Origin: Clostridia bacterium
GTDB lineage: Bacteria; Bacillota; Clostridia; Oscillospirales; CAG-272
Direction of reading: 5' to 3'
Length of the DNA stretch: 7,086 nt
NCBI GenBank assembly: GCA_017629395.1
Contig: JAGBXH010000465.1
Coordinates: forward strand, 1-7,086
Shown here: positions 1-6,644 of the stretch, in pieces
Layout of the letters: every line of letters starts with the position of its first letter
Numbering within the stretch: the stretch's first letter is position 1
Program-made: the position numbers and the translations under genes
The notes under the pieces: generated by a model
Database searches by the model: none
Told to the model about the DNA's origin: nothing
The model's input: only the letters and a program-made list of their open reading frames with translations

Positions 1-865
1 CAGCAGCCTTGGTGACGAATTCGATCTCGGGCATCAAGCCAAGGAGAAAATCCGCGTTTTCCAAAACGTAGGTCTGTACGATCTTTTTCCAGGAGCGCAA
101 GGAGTCGCTGTAAACGTCGTTGATGGCGGAATTGAACGCCAGCGAGAGTGCCATTTTTTGGTTCTCGGATTGCTTTTTGCCAAAGGGCACGAGGTTTGCA
201 ATGCAAGTGTATTGGTCGTTCTTGAAGTTCAGACGCAGGATCTTGTCGATCACGTCGCCCGACTTAAAGGCTTCGGGATTGATGGACAGCACGCCCGCGT
301 GCACGGGACGCAGCTGCGCGTCAAGGTTGACACCGATGGTGACCGATTTGATGTCGCGCACGCGCTTGGTCAGCTCGGCAAGGCGCGCATTCAGCTCACG
401 GTAGTAATCCGAGTCGGCAAGCTCTGCTATGCGGTCTGCCAGCGTGGTGAACGCCGCGCCCTTGATATAGGGACGGGCTGCGCTCAAGCCCGCGTGAAGC
501 AGCTCGATGCAGGAGATGTAGAGCTCGATCTCCGTCATGCTGGAAAGGTAATCGCTGGTGTCGCCGCTGTCGCTTTCCAGGCGGCGCAGCTCCATAATGT
601 CCGAGAGAATGGGCATCAGGTCACTCAGCGTCTCGCCTAAAGCGGGGCAGCGCAGCATGTCGGCAAACATTTCGCTGCGGTAACGCATGACGGCGGGATC
701 AATGGTAAAGTATTCCTCCACCTTGCTGTTTTTGAGGTCAAACGCCTCCAAAAGTCCCAGCTCGGAAAGGGTATAGGTATCAATATCGGGGCAGTATTTG
801 CCGCTGAAATGGTCCTTTTGCGATTGCTCGCTCGGATAGAGCAGAGAAAAGAATGTCAGTTCCAT
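1..865 (-). CDS. MutS-related DNA mismatch repair family protein (partial, C-terminus outside the window)
   Basis: The visible 288 residues resemble the connector/core (lever) region of MutS-family proteins. These are DNA-binding ABC-type ATPases that recognise mismatches or unusual DNA structures. Two stretches support this: Y62-R-S-E-M-F67, a form of the 'YRQEVF' signature of MutS-related proteins, and I177-G-V-N-L181 followed by '..LRP..AGVLSIN'. The protein begins directly in this region, without the N-terminal mismatch-binding domain (and its Phe-x-Glu motif) of true MutS, so it is probably a short MutS homologue rather than the main repair MutS. The Walker A/B ATPase domain should lie beyond position 1 and cannot be checked here. 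The ATG start (863-865) has a GAGG Shine-Dalgarno at 871-874, five bases upstream. It follows the PHP gene by 12 bp, so the two are almost certainly cotranscribed. Family assignment is fairly confident; the substrate and role are unknown. Confidence 0.7.
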   Translation of the reverse strand, partial: MELTFFSLLYPSEQSQKDHFSGKYCPDIDTYTLSELGLLEAFDLKNSKVEEYFTIDPAVMRYRSEMFADMLRCPALGETLSDLMPILSDIMELRRLESDSGDTSDYLSSMTEIELYISCIELLHAGLSAARPYIKGAAFTTLADRIAELADSDYYRELNARLAELTKRVRDIKSVTIGVNLDAQLRPVHAGVLSINPEAFKSGDVIDKILRLNFKNDQYTCIANLVPFGKKQSENQKMALSLAFNSAINDVYSDSLRSWKKIVQTYVLENADFLLGLMPEIEFVTKAA

Positions 866-877
866 AATAACCTCGTC

Positions 878-1696
878 TTATAGTGTAATGGGCACGAAGA
901 ATTGTTTGCCCTCTTTGTAGGCAACAATCTGATCAAAGCCGCAGTCGAGAAGCAGCTTGCATCCGTCGGCAATACTGTTGCCCACGTTGCAGGGTGCGTG
1001 CGCGTCCGAGCCGATGGTAACCAGCTCTCCACCCACGTGCTTGTAAAGCTCGAGCACCTCGCGGTCGGGCATGGCAAAGCCATATCCCTTCCAAAGCGTG
1101 GAAACGTTGACCTCAAGTGCCACGCCCTGCTTGCAAAGTGCCTCAAAGAGCTTGGTCAGGCGGGGGATGTGCGGCTTGATATCAAACTGCTTGCCCGCCT
1201 CTGCCCAGTAGCGCGCAGGGTAGGTGACGTGCGCCAAGGTGTGCACGCCGGGGAAGGCGACGGACGCGATCATAGCGTCAAGCAGCTTGTCGTAAAGCAT
1301 ATGATAATGCTGCTCGGACATGCGGTCGGTGCGCAGCAGATAGAAATCGGGAATGTTGGGGATATTGTGCAGGGAGAGAATGACGAAATCGTAATCGTAC
1401 GCCTCTCTCATGGTAAGTGCCTGCTCGGGGTGCTCCATGGGCTGCCCCAGTTCAATGCCGCGCAGCAGCGTCAGCTTGTCCGCAAAGGCATCGCGCGCAG
1501 CGGTGATCTCGGCAAAGCTTGCGCTCTGGTCAAAATAGGGGTAAAGCCCCTGCACCTGCCCGTTGACCTCGCAATGGTCGGTCAAGGCAAGCACGCCAAC
1601 GCCTGCGTCCACGGCAGCCTGCGCCATGGCGTGCGCTGTCGCTTCGGGAAAACCGTCAAAGGAATTGTGTGTATGGGTATGTAAATCACAAAGCAT
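878..1696 (-). CDS. PHP-domain phosphoesterase, histidinol-phosphatase HisJ family
   Basis: This 272-residue cytoplasmic protein has the full set of PHP (polymerase and histidinol phosphatase) metal-site motifs: D4-L-H-T-H8 with S12, T39-D-H41 followed by E43, the R79-G-I-E82 block, the S108-L-H110 block, H152 with H156, and G-S-D231-A-H233. The family uses a trinuclear metal centre to hydrolyse phosphate esters; HisJ members dephosphorylate histidinol phosphate in histidine synthesis. Length matches HisJ (about 270 aa). No his genes are visible nearby, so the true substrate could differ. The start at 1694-1696 is chosen because a GGAG lies six bases upstream and the metal motif follows at once. 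The reading frame extends upstream to an ATG at 1784-1786 and another at 1706-1708, but neither has a Shine-Dalgarno, and the former lies upstream of the predicted promoter. It is the first gene of an operon with the MutS-like gene. Confidence 0.88.
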   Translation of the reverse strand: MLCDLHTHTHNSFDGFPEATAHAMAQAAVDAGVGVLALTDHCEVNGQVQGLYPYFDQSASFAEITAARDAFADKLTLLRGIELGQPMEHPEQALTMREAYDYDFVILSLHNIPNIPDFYLLRTDRMSEQHYHMLYDKLLDAMIASVAFPGVHTLAHVTYPARYWAEAGKQFDIKPHIPRLTKLFEALCKQGVALEVNVSTLWKGYGFAMPDREVLELYKHVGGELVTIGSDAHAPCNVGNSIADGCKLLLDCGFDQIVAYKEGKQFFVPITL

Positions 1697-1702
1697 ATAG
1701 TA

Positions 1703-1706
1703 CTCC
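1703..1706 (-). promoter_or_regulatory. Shine-Dalgarno site deciding the PHP gene start
   Basis: On the minus strand the sequence reads ATGGAGTACTATATG. The GGAG at 1706-1703 is six bases ahead of the ATG at 1696-1694, ideal spacing. An in-frame ATG overlaps this site (1708-1706) but has no ribosome binding site of its own, which argues against the longer product. Confidence 0.75.
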
Positions 1707-1725
1707 ATGTTATATAGATAATAAT

Positions 1726-1754
1726 ATGATATCACAACTTTGCGCTTTTGTATA
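1726..1754 (-). promoter_or_regulatory. Predicted sigma-A promoter of the PHP-mutS-like operon
   Basis: On the minus strand there is a -35-like TATACA (1754-1749, four of six consensus bases), a 17-base spacer, and a -10 TATCAT (1731-1726, five of six). TG lies one base before the -10 box, giving an extended -10 element. Transcription would start near 1719, leaving a leader of about 22 bases that contains the GGAG ribosome binding site. An alternative TTGTGA-17-TATAAC pair further downstream would start transcription inside the Shine-Dalgarno, so it is less likely. Confidence 0.55.
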
Positions 1755-1803
1755 GAGAAAAACGCAATATTTTCGGAAAAATTCACATTTTTATCTGCAA
1801 AAC

Positions 1804-1832
1804 TTGCAAAAAAGCGCGAATTGTGCTACAAT
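1804..1832 (+). promoter_or_regulatory. Predicted sigma-A promoter of the UxaC-like gene
   Basis: TTGCAA (1804-1809) and TACAAT (1827-1832) are separated by exactly 17 bases. TG at 1824-1825 gives an extended -10 box (TGCTACAAT). The expected start near 1839-1841 leaves a leader of about 16-18 bases holding a strong G-rich ribosome binding site. This is the best-looking promoter in the window and suggests the gene downstream is really expressed. Confidence 0.7.
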
Positions 1833-1856
1833 ATAAAAAACGAAAGGGGGGAGCTT

Positions 1857-2714
1857 ATGGAGCAGGCAAGGAATTTGTGGCAGCTTTTGCAAAGGAAGCG
1901 TGACCGCAGTGCGCTGATGCGTGCGTGCGGTGTGGCTGAGCAGGTATTGACCGACGGCTCGGACTACGATCGCTTTGACGCGTATGCTGCTTGTATGCCG
2001 CTGTGCCGGGGGCATGAGATCATAGAAGCGGATGCTGCGCTGATCGAAGCATTGCTTGGCGTGCGTGCGCCCATCTGCCCCGAGAGTGCTCCCGATTTGT
2101 GGCACGCTGCGGCATATGCGCTGTGCGGACAGGGTGAGCAGCCCGACGCTCCCAAGTCTTGTGAAATTGTATGCGCGTCCTCCACGCAGGAAAGGCTTTG
2201 TGCCGTAGATTTGGGGCAAGCGTTTTATGCGACCCCCACGACCGAGCTGATGATGCGCCTGCTTGACCCTGCGGTGCAGGCAATATGCGTCAAGGTGCAG
2301 ATCGAACGCTTTGTCAAGCCCAATCCGTACACGGCAAGAAGGCTTTGCGAGGCAGCGCGAGAGAGCCTGACGGCAGAGGAGCGCGACCATCTGAGTGCGC
2401 AGACCTTGCGCGTGCTTGGCAAGCTGTGTGCCGAGCGCGGCTCGGTTTTGTACGTGGAGTCGGATTTTGCCGCCCATGACGAGTGGCGCGCCCTGCTTGC
2501 GTATTTGCAGCAGAGCGGCTGCCTTGCGCAGATCGTGCTTATGGTGCGCGATGCCGATGCCCTATGCGCCGCTGCAACCTTGGCAGGCTGCCTGCCCAAT
2601 CCCACCGATGCCCCCACCGTGCGCGTGGGCGTTGCGGACGTGCAAGGAAGGGATGAGTTACTGGAGTTGTACGCCACTCTGTTGCCCATTGGGGCGTTAC
2701 CGCCTTTGTGTTAG
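1857..2714 (+). CDS. Truncated uronate isomerase (UxaC)-like protein without recognisable catalytic residues
   Basis: A 285-residue protein with no signal peptide or membrane segment. Compared from memory with UxaC (glucuronate isomerase, about 470 aa, amidohydrolase superfamily), several blocks match in order: L7-W8 then L20-M-R-A-C-G-V-A-E28 (UxaC 'LW...MRxNGVxE'); S35-D-Y-D-R-F-D-A-Y-A-A-C-M-P48 (UxaC 'SDxEKFxAWAxTxP'); L66-L-G-V69 and L81-W82 (UxaC 'FGI...IW'); residues 169-200 (UxaC 'LSExE..FK...L.FLGxEYARRGW'); and about 213-247 ('LLP.TIL'-like region). Missing are the N-terminal 'DYHxHL' metal motif, the 'SDH' motif (the aligned place reads K-V-Q-I-E) and the C-terminal 'TDSR' part. 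It therefore probably does not catalyse uronate isomerisation. The frame is intact, with a strong promoter and a G-rich Shine-Dalgarno (1845-1853) before the ATG at 1857, so it may be a functional non-enzymatic paralogue rather than a pseudogene. The frame runs upstream to 1740, but a start there precedes the promoter. Family assignment is moderate; function is unknown. Confidence 0.6.
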   Translation: MEQARNLWQLLQRKRDRSALMRACGVAEQVLTDGSDYDRFDAYAACMPLCRGHEIIEADAALIEALLGVRAPICPESAPDLWHAAAYALCGQGEQPDAPKSCEIVCASSTQERLCAVDLGQAFYATPTTELMMRLLDPAVQAICVKVQIERFVKPNPYTARRLCEAARESLTAEERDHLSAQTLRVLGKLCAERGSVLYVESDFAAHDEWRALLAYLQQSGCLAQIVLMVRDADALCAAATLAGCLPNPTDAPTVRVGVADVQGRDELLELYATLLPIGALPPLC

Positions 2715-2722
2715 TTTGTACA

Positions 2723-2837
2723 AAAAGAGGAGGAGCAAGCCCCTCCCCTACCTGATAATGGGTTTGGTCGATTTTTCCAAGCGGTTTATTATGGTAATCC
2801 GTCAAGTGGTAGGGGAGGGGCTTGCTCCTCCTCTTTT
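2723..2837. repeat. MITE/BIME-like element with perfect 30-bp inverted repeats
   Basis: The arms 2723-2752 and 2808-2837 are perfect reverse complements (30 of 30). They begin AAAAGAGGAGGAGC and end GCTCCTCCTCTTTT, and flank a 55-bp core with no gene. Each arm is itself an imperfect palindrome: GGAGGAGC-AA-GCCCCTCC at 2729-2746 and its complement at 2814-2831, with one A-C mismatch. The DNA can therefore form one long hairpin or two small ones, like BIME/REP pairs. TACA occurs immediately at both ends (2719-2722 and 2837-2840, the second overlapping the arm by one base), a possible 4-bp target duplication. There is no transposase, so movement would depend on an enzyme supplied elsewhere. It sits 8 bp after the upstream stop codon. 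Confidence 0.75.
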
Positions 2838-2866
2838 ACACTGTATTTTTACCGCCGCAAATATGA

Positions 2867-2900
2867 AAAAGGACTATGTCAATAAAGACGTAGTCCTTTT
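2867..2900. terminator. Bidirectional rho-independent terminator between convergent genes
   Basis: A 14-bp stem (2867-2880 with 2887-2900, one G-U pair) closes a six-base AATAAA loop. The plus strand continues as TTTTGTTATTTT; the minus strand continues as TTTTTCATATTT. The structure can therefore end transcripts of both the UxaC-like gene (plus) and addA (minus, whose stop codon lies 7 bases before the stem). Confidence 0.88.
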
Positions 2901-2906
2901 GTTATT

Positions 2907-5900
2907 TTACAAAAGCTCAATCGCCTCGCCGAGTGTCAGAGAGAACACGAAGGCGCGGTCGGGAGCTTTGCCGAACAGTTCTTTGACGGCGCGGGCATAA
3001 TGCGAAAGCTGATCCCTATGCGCTGCGATCATGCGCTCGCGGTAAAGGGCGTGGTCGCGCTTTTCCTCGGCGGTGGGGCGGTCGGTCTTGTAGTCGCACA
3101 GCGAAATACTGCCGTCCTTGCCGACAAGGATGAGGTCGATCGAGCCCTGCACGTGCAGCAGCTTACCGCTGACCAAGTGCGCAATCTCGTCGTTTTGCGT
3201 GAATTCCTCCAGCGGTACAAAGCTGTTGAAATGCACCTCGCGCATGATTTTGTCCGCATCCATGACCAGCGGGAAGAAATCGCTGTCAAAGAAGGTCTGC
3301 AGCGCGCGGCGGTTGACGATTTTGGCAATGCGGGGCGTGATATACTTCTCGCGCACCAGTCTGTCAAGCTCGTCGTCAATGCCGTGGGCTTGGACACGGG
3401 CGTAGTCGCAATACTGCAAGAACAGATGTGCTGCCGTACCGCGTTCGGCTGCCGTAGGCTTGGCGTTTTCTGCCATGAGCGCAAAGAAATCCGGCTTTTC
3501 GGAGTGCATTTGTTCAAGGCGGCGGGAGAGTGCCTCGCGGGTCTGCATCTCGTCAGCGTCCTCTCCCTCGCCGTGGGAGAAGCAAAAATCGGTGTCCAGC
3601 ATATGGGGCGAGAGCTTGGATGCGGCTGCCTTGGAGGGGATCTTGTAAAGCAGCGAGGTATGCTGCTTTTGCGCACCCGACAGCTGCATAAGAGCTGCGT
3701 AATGCGCGCTGCCTGCGTCACTTTGATCCTTGGCTGCCTCGCTGACGGCTGCAACGGAGCGTGACAGCGGTGCAACCCGGCCTTTTTTATAAAGCTCGAC
3801 GCGGCAGCATTCGTTTGCACGCTGCTCGTTTGCCGCCATTGCCGAAAGCACCCAGGAAAGGTGATCGGGGGCAGCAAGAATATCTGCGCTTCCGCCCATG
3901 GAGCATTCACGGTACAGAGCGGTATAGGGCTTTTTAATGGTTGCGGTCAGGTACAGCCGCTCTCGCGCACGGGTGAGCGCGACGTACAGCGTGCGCATCT
4001 CCTCCTCGGTGCTGCGGTGGATCATACCAAGCGTCATGGAACGGCGCAAAAGCGTATCGCGTTTGCCATTACCGTCCGAAAGCTTGATGCCGATTCCCAT
4101 ATCCTTGTCGTAGATCATGGTTTGCTTGCTGTCGTTGCGGTTGAAACTCTTACCGCACTTGATAAGGAAGCAAACGGGGTATTCAAGACCCTTGGAGTGG
4201 TGCACGGTCATGAGCGCAACGCCGCCTCCCGCGCATGACGCCTCGGAGCTCGATCCCTTGGCATTCATGGCGCGGTGCTGGGCACGTACAAAGCCGTAAA
4301 GACCATTCCAATGCTTGCGTGTAAATTGTCTGGCGTTTTCGTAAAGGAACAGGAATGCCTCGCTGCGGGCGTATGCGCAAAGGTGCTCGTCTTGTGCAAG
4401 CTCGGTCAAGAGGGCATCCGCACCAAGCTGCACGGCAAGCGTACGCCACCCTTCCAGCCTTGTGCAAAATGCAGCGCAAAGAGCACGCAGGGAAGCAGCT
4501 TCCCCCTCGGCTGCATATGCACCGATCGCATCGTAAAGCGAGAGGTTGGGGGCAGCCGCCTTGCGCACCAGCGCAAGCTGCTCGTGGGAAAAGGCGGGAG
4601 CTTTGCCGTCGTGCGGCTCTGTGAGCAGATAGGAGAGCGGAATATCCTGCACGGGGTTGTCAATCACGTCTAAAAGTGCCAGCCAGAAACGGAAGGATGC
4701 GCTTTTGTAAAGCTCACCGCCCGATTGTGCGGATACGGGCACGCCTGCCTCACTCAGCGCGCGTGCAAAGACGTCCAGCGGCGCTTTGGTACGGCTGAGA
4801 ATGGCAATATCCGAGGGCTGGATGGGCGTGCCGTCCGCCTTCTTTTCCTCTGCCAAAAGGCGCAGGATCTCGTTTACTGCAGCAAGCGTTTCGGTGTCGG
4901 TGCCGTCGTTTTTATCTTGCTTTTCATCGCTCTCAATCTTCTCGTCTTGCTCTTCGTCGCTCTCAATCCTCTCGTCTTGGTCTGCAGGCTGTGTAATCTG
5001 CAGGGTAACCAAGGGGCTTTGGTAGCCCTCGGGCGCGTTTTTCTTGTGAATGAGATCGTCCCCTTTACGATATCCGATGGTGTCGGGACACGCCTCAAAA
5101 ATATACGCGCAGACAAGGTTGGTAAAGTCGATGACGGATTTATCACAACGGAAATTTTCGGACATGAACAGCACGCAGCCAAGGTCAGTCGCGGGCGGAT
5201 GATCCAAAGCATCGGGCGTCAGCGTGGAAAAGGTGCGGCGGTAGGCAGCAAAGATGGAAGGATCTGCCTCGCGGAAGCCGTAAATGCTTTGCTTGATATC
5301 GCCTACCATAAAGCGGTGATCACCGCCGATGATGGCAAAAATCTTGTCCTGCAGCTGGTTGACGTCCTGATATTCATCGATATATACCCAGTCAAATTTT
5401 TCTTGAAATGCCTTTGCCAAATCGGTCAGCGTGCCGTCTTCATTTTGTAAAAGCTTCAGCACAAAACGGGGCATATCCGAAAATTCGCAAACGCCCAAGC
5501 GAATCTTTTCCTCTGTGTAGCGTTTGTCAAACTCGTCCATGATGGCGTACAGCGTACGGCAGAGGGCAGCCGTGGCAGAGAACTGCGTGCGAATGTCCTC
5601 GGGCAAAACGCAAAAAGGCTCGGAAAGGCTTTTGATCTTTTCGTTTTGCTTTTTGCGAAAAGCCTCAAATTCCTCGCAAAGCGGGGTCTTCTGCTCCTTT
5701 TTGAGCCTGGGCTTCTTGACGGCGGGATGCGACCCAAACGCTTGGGCAGCGCCCGCGTAGCCATCGGTTTTCAGGCGGTGCGCAATCATGCCGCAGCGTG
5801 CTGCGTCTGAATCGAACATATCGGCAAACGCCGCACCGCACAAGGGGTCGCTTGCAATTTCAGCCTTTGCCCTGAGAAATTTTTGCTCCAGCGCGAGCAG

Positions 5901-6602
5901 GGAATTGACGGTATGATCGCGCAGCTGCGAGCCCCAGAGTGAGTCAAAGAAATCTCCCGTTGCCTCACGCTCCATGCGCTCTGCGCAATCGGCGATACGG
6001 GCAACGCCGCGCTCCGAGGTGACCAGCTTTTGATAAAGCTCAGTCAGGGTGGGGATGAGTGCGGAAAAATCGCGCGAGGTAACCAGGGTTTCTACAAAGG
6101 AGAGAAACACACTCTCGCGCGCAAGTCCCAAAATACCGTTTTCGGGATCCTTGCTTGCGCTGTAAAAATCCTCTATGACCTGCTCCATGACGGATGCTGC
6201 AATACCATCCGCCTCTCCGTCATCTGCCATGCGAAAGCCTGCGGGCAGCCCAAGACGTTCAAAATTGGCACGCACGGGCTCACCGAAAAAGGCATCAATG
6301 GTATGAATGTGTGCACCCGGCAGCAGTAAGAGCTGATGATTGAGGTGGCGGTTGGCAGGGTCTTGCGCAATCGCCTCGGTCAGGGCGGATGCAATACGTG
6401 CGCGCAGCTCGGCAGCGGCGGCACGCGTAAAGGTAACGATCAGCATGCGCTCGAGCGTACAGCTCTCGTCCTCGGTGATCTGATTGATAATGCGCTGCGT
6501 CAAGGTCGCGGTCTTACCCGATCCTGCTGCAGCCGAGACTAACAGAGAGGTCTTTTTGTATTGCATTGCCGCGCTTTGCGCGGGTGTCCATTGTCTTGCC
6601 AT
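2907..6602 (-). CDS. addA: ATP-dependent helicase/nuclease subunit AddA
   Basis: AddA works with AddB to unwind and resect double-strand DNA ends so that RecA can load for recombinational repair. The 1231 residues match the usual AddA length. UvrD/Rep-type superfamily 1A motifs appear in order: Q-motif W5-T-P-A-Q9; Walker A A26-G-S-G-K-T31; motif Ia 'TFTRAAAAELR'; Walker B D409-E-Y-Q-D413; G434-D-I-K-Q-S-I-Y441; 'ENFR'; motif V near T799-V-H-H-S-K-G-L-E807; motif VI L-T877-R-A-R880. The C-terminal RecB-type nuclease shows G-T-A-A-H1059, G-S-I-D1156, D1170-Y-K1172-T-D and Q1198-L-S-H-Y1202, so catalysis looks intact. The start at 6600-6602 is chosen for the GGAG six bases upstream and because AddA proteins begin just before the Q-motif. 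The open frame extends to 6689, but that part is palindromic repeat sequence. An acidic, internally duplicated linker lies at 542-564. The gene follows addB, 161 bp away, and ends at the bidirectional terminator. Confidence 0.96.
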   Translation of the reverse strand: MARQWTPAQSAAMQYKKTSLLVSAAAGSGKTATLTQRIINQITEDESCTLERMLIVTFTRAAAAELRARIASALTEAIAQDPANRHLNHQLLLLPGAHIHTIDAFFGEPVRANFERLGLPAGFRMADDGEADGIAASVMEQVIEDFYSASKDPENGILGLARESVFLSFVETLVTSRDFSALIPTLTELYQKLVTSERGVARIADCAERMEREATGDFFDSLWGSQLRDHTVNSLLALEQKFLRAKAEIASDPLCGAAFADMFDSDAARCGMIAHRLKTDGYAGAAQAFGSHPAVKKPRLKKEQKTPLCEEFEAFRKKQNEKIKSLSEPFCVLPEDIRTQFSATAALCRTLYAIMDEFDKRYTEEKIRLGVCEFSDMPRFVLKLLQNEDGTLTDLAKAFQEKFDWVYIDEYQDVNQLQDKIFAIIGGDHRFMVGDIKQSIYGFREADPSIFAAYRRTFSTLTPDALDHPPATDLGCVLFMSENFRCDKSVIDFTNLVCAYIFEACPDTIGYRKGDDLIHKKNAPEGYQSPLVTLQITQPADQDERIESDEEQDEKIESDEKQDKNDGTDTETLAAVNEILRLLAEEKKADGTPIQPSDIAILSRTKAPLDVFARALSEAGVPVSAQSGGELYKSASFRFWLALLDVIDNPVQDIPLSYLLTEPHDGKAPAFSHEQLALVRKAAAPNLSLYDAIGAYAAEGEAASLRALCAAFCTRLEGWRTLAVQLGADALLTELAQDEHLCAYARSEAFLFLYENARQFTRKHWNGLYGFVRAQHRAMNAKGSSSEASCAGGGVALMTVHHSKGLEYPVCFLIKCGKSFNRNDSKQTMIYDKDMGIGIKLSDGNGKRDTLLRRSMTLGMIHRSTEEEMRTLYVALTRARERLYLTATIKKPYTALYRECSMGGSADILAAPDHLSWVLSAMAANEQRANECCRVELYKKGRVAPLSRSVAAVSEAAKDQSDAGSAHYAALMQLSGAQKQHTSLLYKIPSKAAASKLSPHMLDTDFCFSHGEGEDADEMQTREALSRRLEQMHSEKPDFFALMAENAKPTAAERGTAAHLFLQYCDYARVQAHGIDDELDRLVREKYITPRIAKIVNRRALQTFFDSDFFPLVMDADKIMREVHFNSFVPLEEFTQNDEIAHLVSGKLLHVQGSIDLILVGKDGSISLCDYKTDRPTAEEKRDHALYRERMIAAHRDQLSHYARAVKELFGKAPDRAFVFSLTLGEAIELL
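4915..4974 (-). repeat. 30-bp tandem duplication inside addA (acidic linker)
   Basis: Two adjacent 30-base units, 4915-4944 and 4945-4974, differ at three positions. They encode QDEKIESDEK (552-561) and QDERIESDEE (542-551). The tract continues with a third, degenerate, Lys/Asp-rich stretch. It lies between the region after the 'ENFR' motif and the 'DIAILSR' block, where AddA linkers vary in length. Reading frame is kept. Confidence 0.8.
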
Positions 6603-6608
6603 AAAAAT

Positions 6609-6612
6609 CTCC
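6609..6612 (-). promoter_or_regulatory. Shine-Dalgarno site deciding the addA start
   Basis: The minus strand reads ATGGAGATTTTTATG. The GGAG at 6612-6609 is six bases ahead of the ATG at 6602-6600. An in-frame ATG at 6614-6612 overlaps it and has no ribosome binding site. The 16-bp palindrome 6615-6630 ends two bases before this GGAG. Confidence 0.75.
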
Positions 6613-6614
6613 AT

Positions 6615-6630
6615 GCCGCCATATGGCGGC
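6615..6630. repeat. 16-bp perfect palindrome upstream of the addA ribosome binding site
   Basis: GCCGCCATATGGCGGC is its own reverse complement. In RNA it could form a GC-rich stem ending two bases before the GGAG of addA, or pair between two transcripts. It could be part of a dispersed repeat together with 6645-6704, a protein-binding site, or a translational control element. Confidence 0.7.
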
Positions 6631-6644
6631 TCAAATAGTGATGG

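Noticed and set aside
902..1684. 260-codon open frame on the plus strand
   Set aside because: It is antisense to the PHP gene, whose metal-binding motifs are complete. The plus-strand translation has no recognisable domain and no clear ribosome binding site.
1709..1737. Alternative minus-strand promoter TTGTGA-17-TATAAC
   Set aside because: Transcription would begin around 1702, inside the GGAG ribosome site of the PHP gene. The promoter at 1726-1754 gives a sensible leader.
1740..1856. A lost N-terminal part of UxaC hidden upstream in another frame
   Set aside because: I searched for the DYHxHL-type motif upstream of 1857 and found only AT-rich promoter sequence, so no simple frameshift explains the missing region.
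1791..2477. 228-codon open frame on the minus strand
   Set aside because: Antisense to the UxaC-like gene, which has the better promoter, ribosome site and family resemblance. The antisense translation is rich in Arg, His and Cys without motifs.
2723..2837. The inverted repeat read as a terminator or a CRISPR-like repeat
   Set aside because: The loop is 55 bp and no T-run of terminator type follows, while a classic terminator lies just downstream. There are only two arms in inverted, not direct, orientation, so it is not a CRISPR array.
2395..3000. 201-codon plus-strand frame crossing the inverted-repeat element and terminator
   Set aside because: It overlaps the 3' end of the UxaC-like gene out of frame, then reads through the repeat and the terminator hairpin, so it is not a plausible gene.
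3000..3764. 254-codon open frame on the plus strand, with others at 4725-5450 and 3861-4238
   Set aside because: All lie antisense to addA, whose motifs run through the whole frame. Long antisense frames are expected in GC-rich codon usage.
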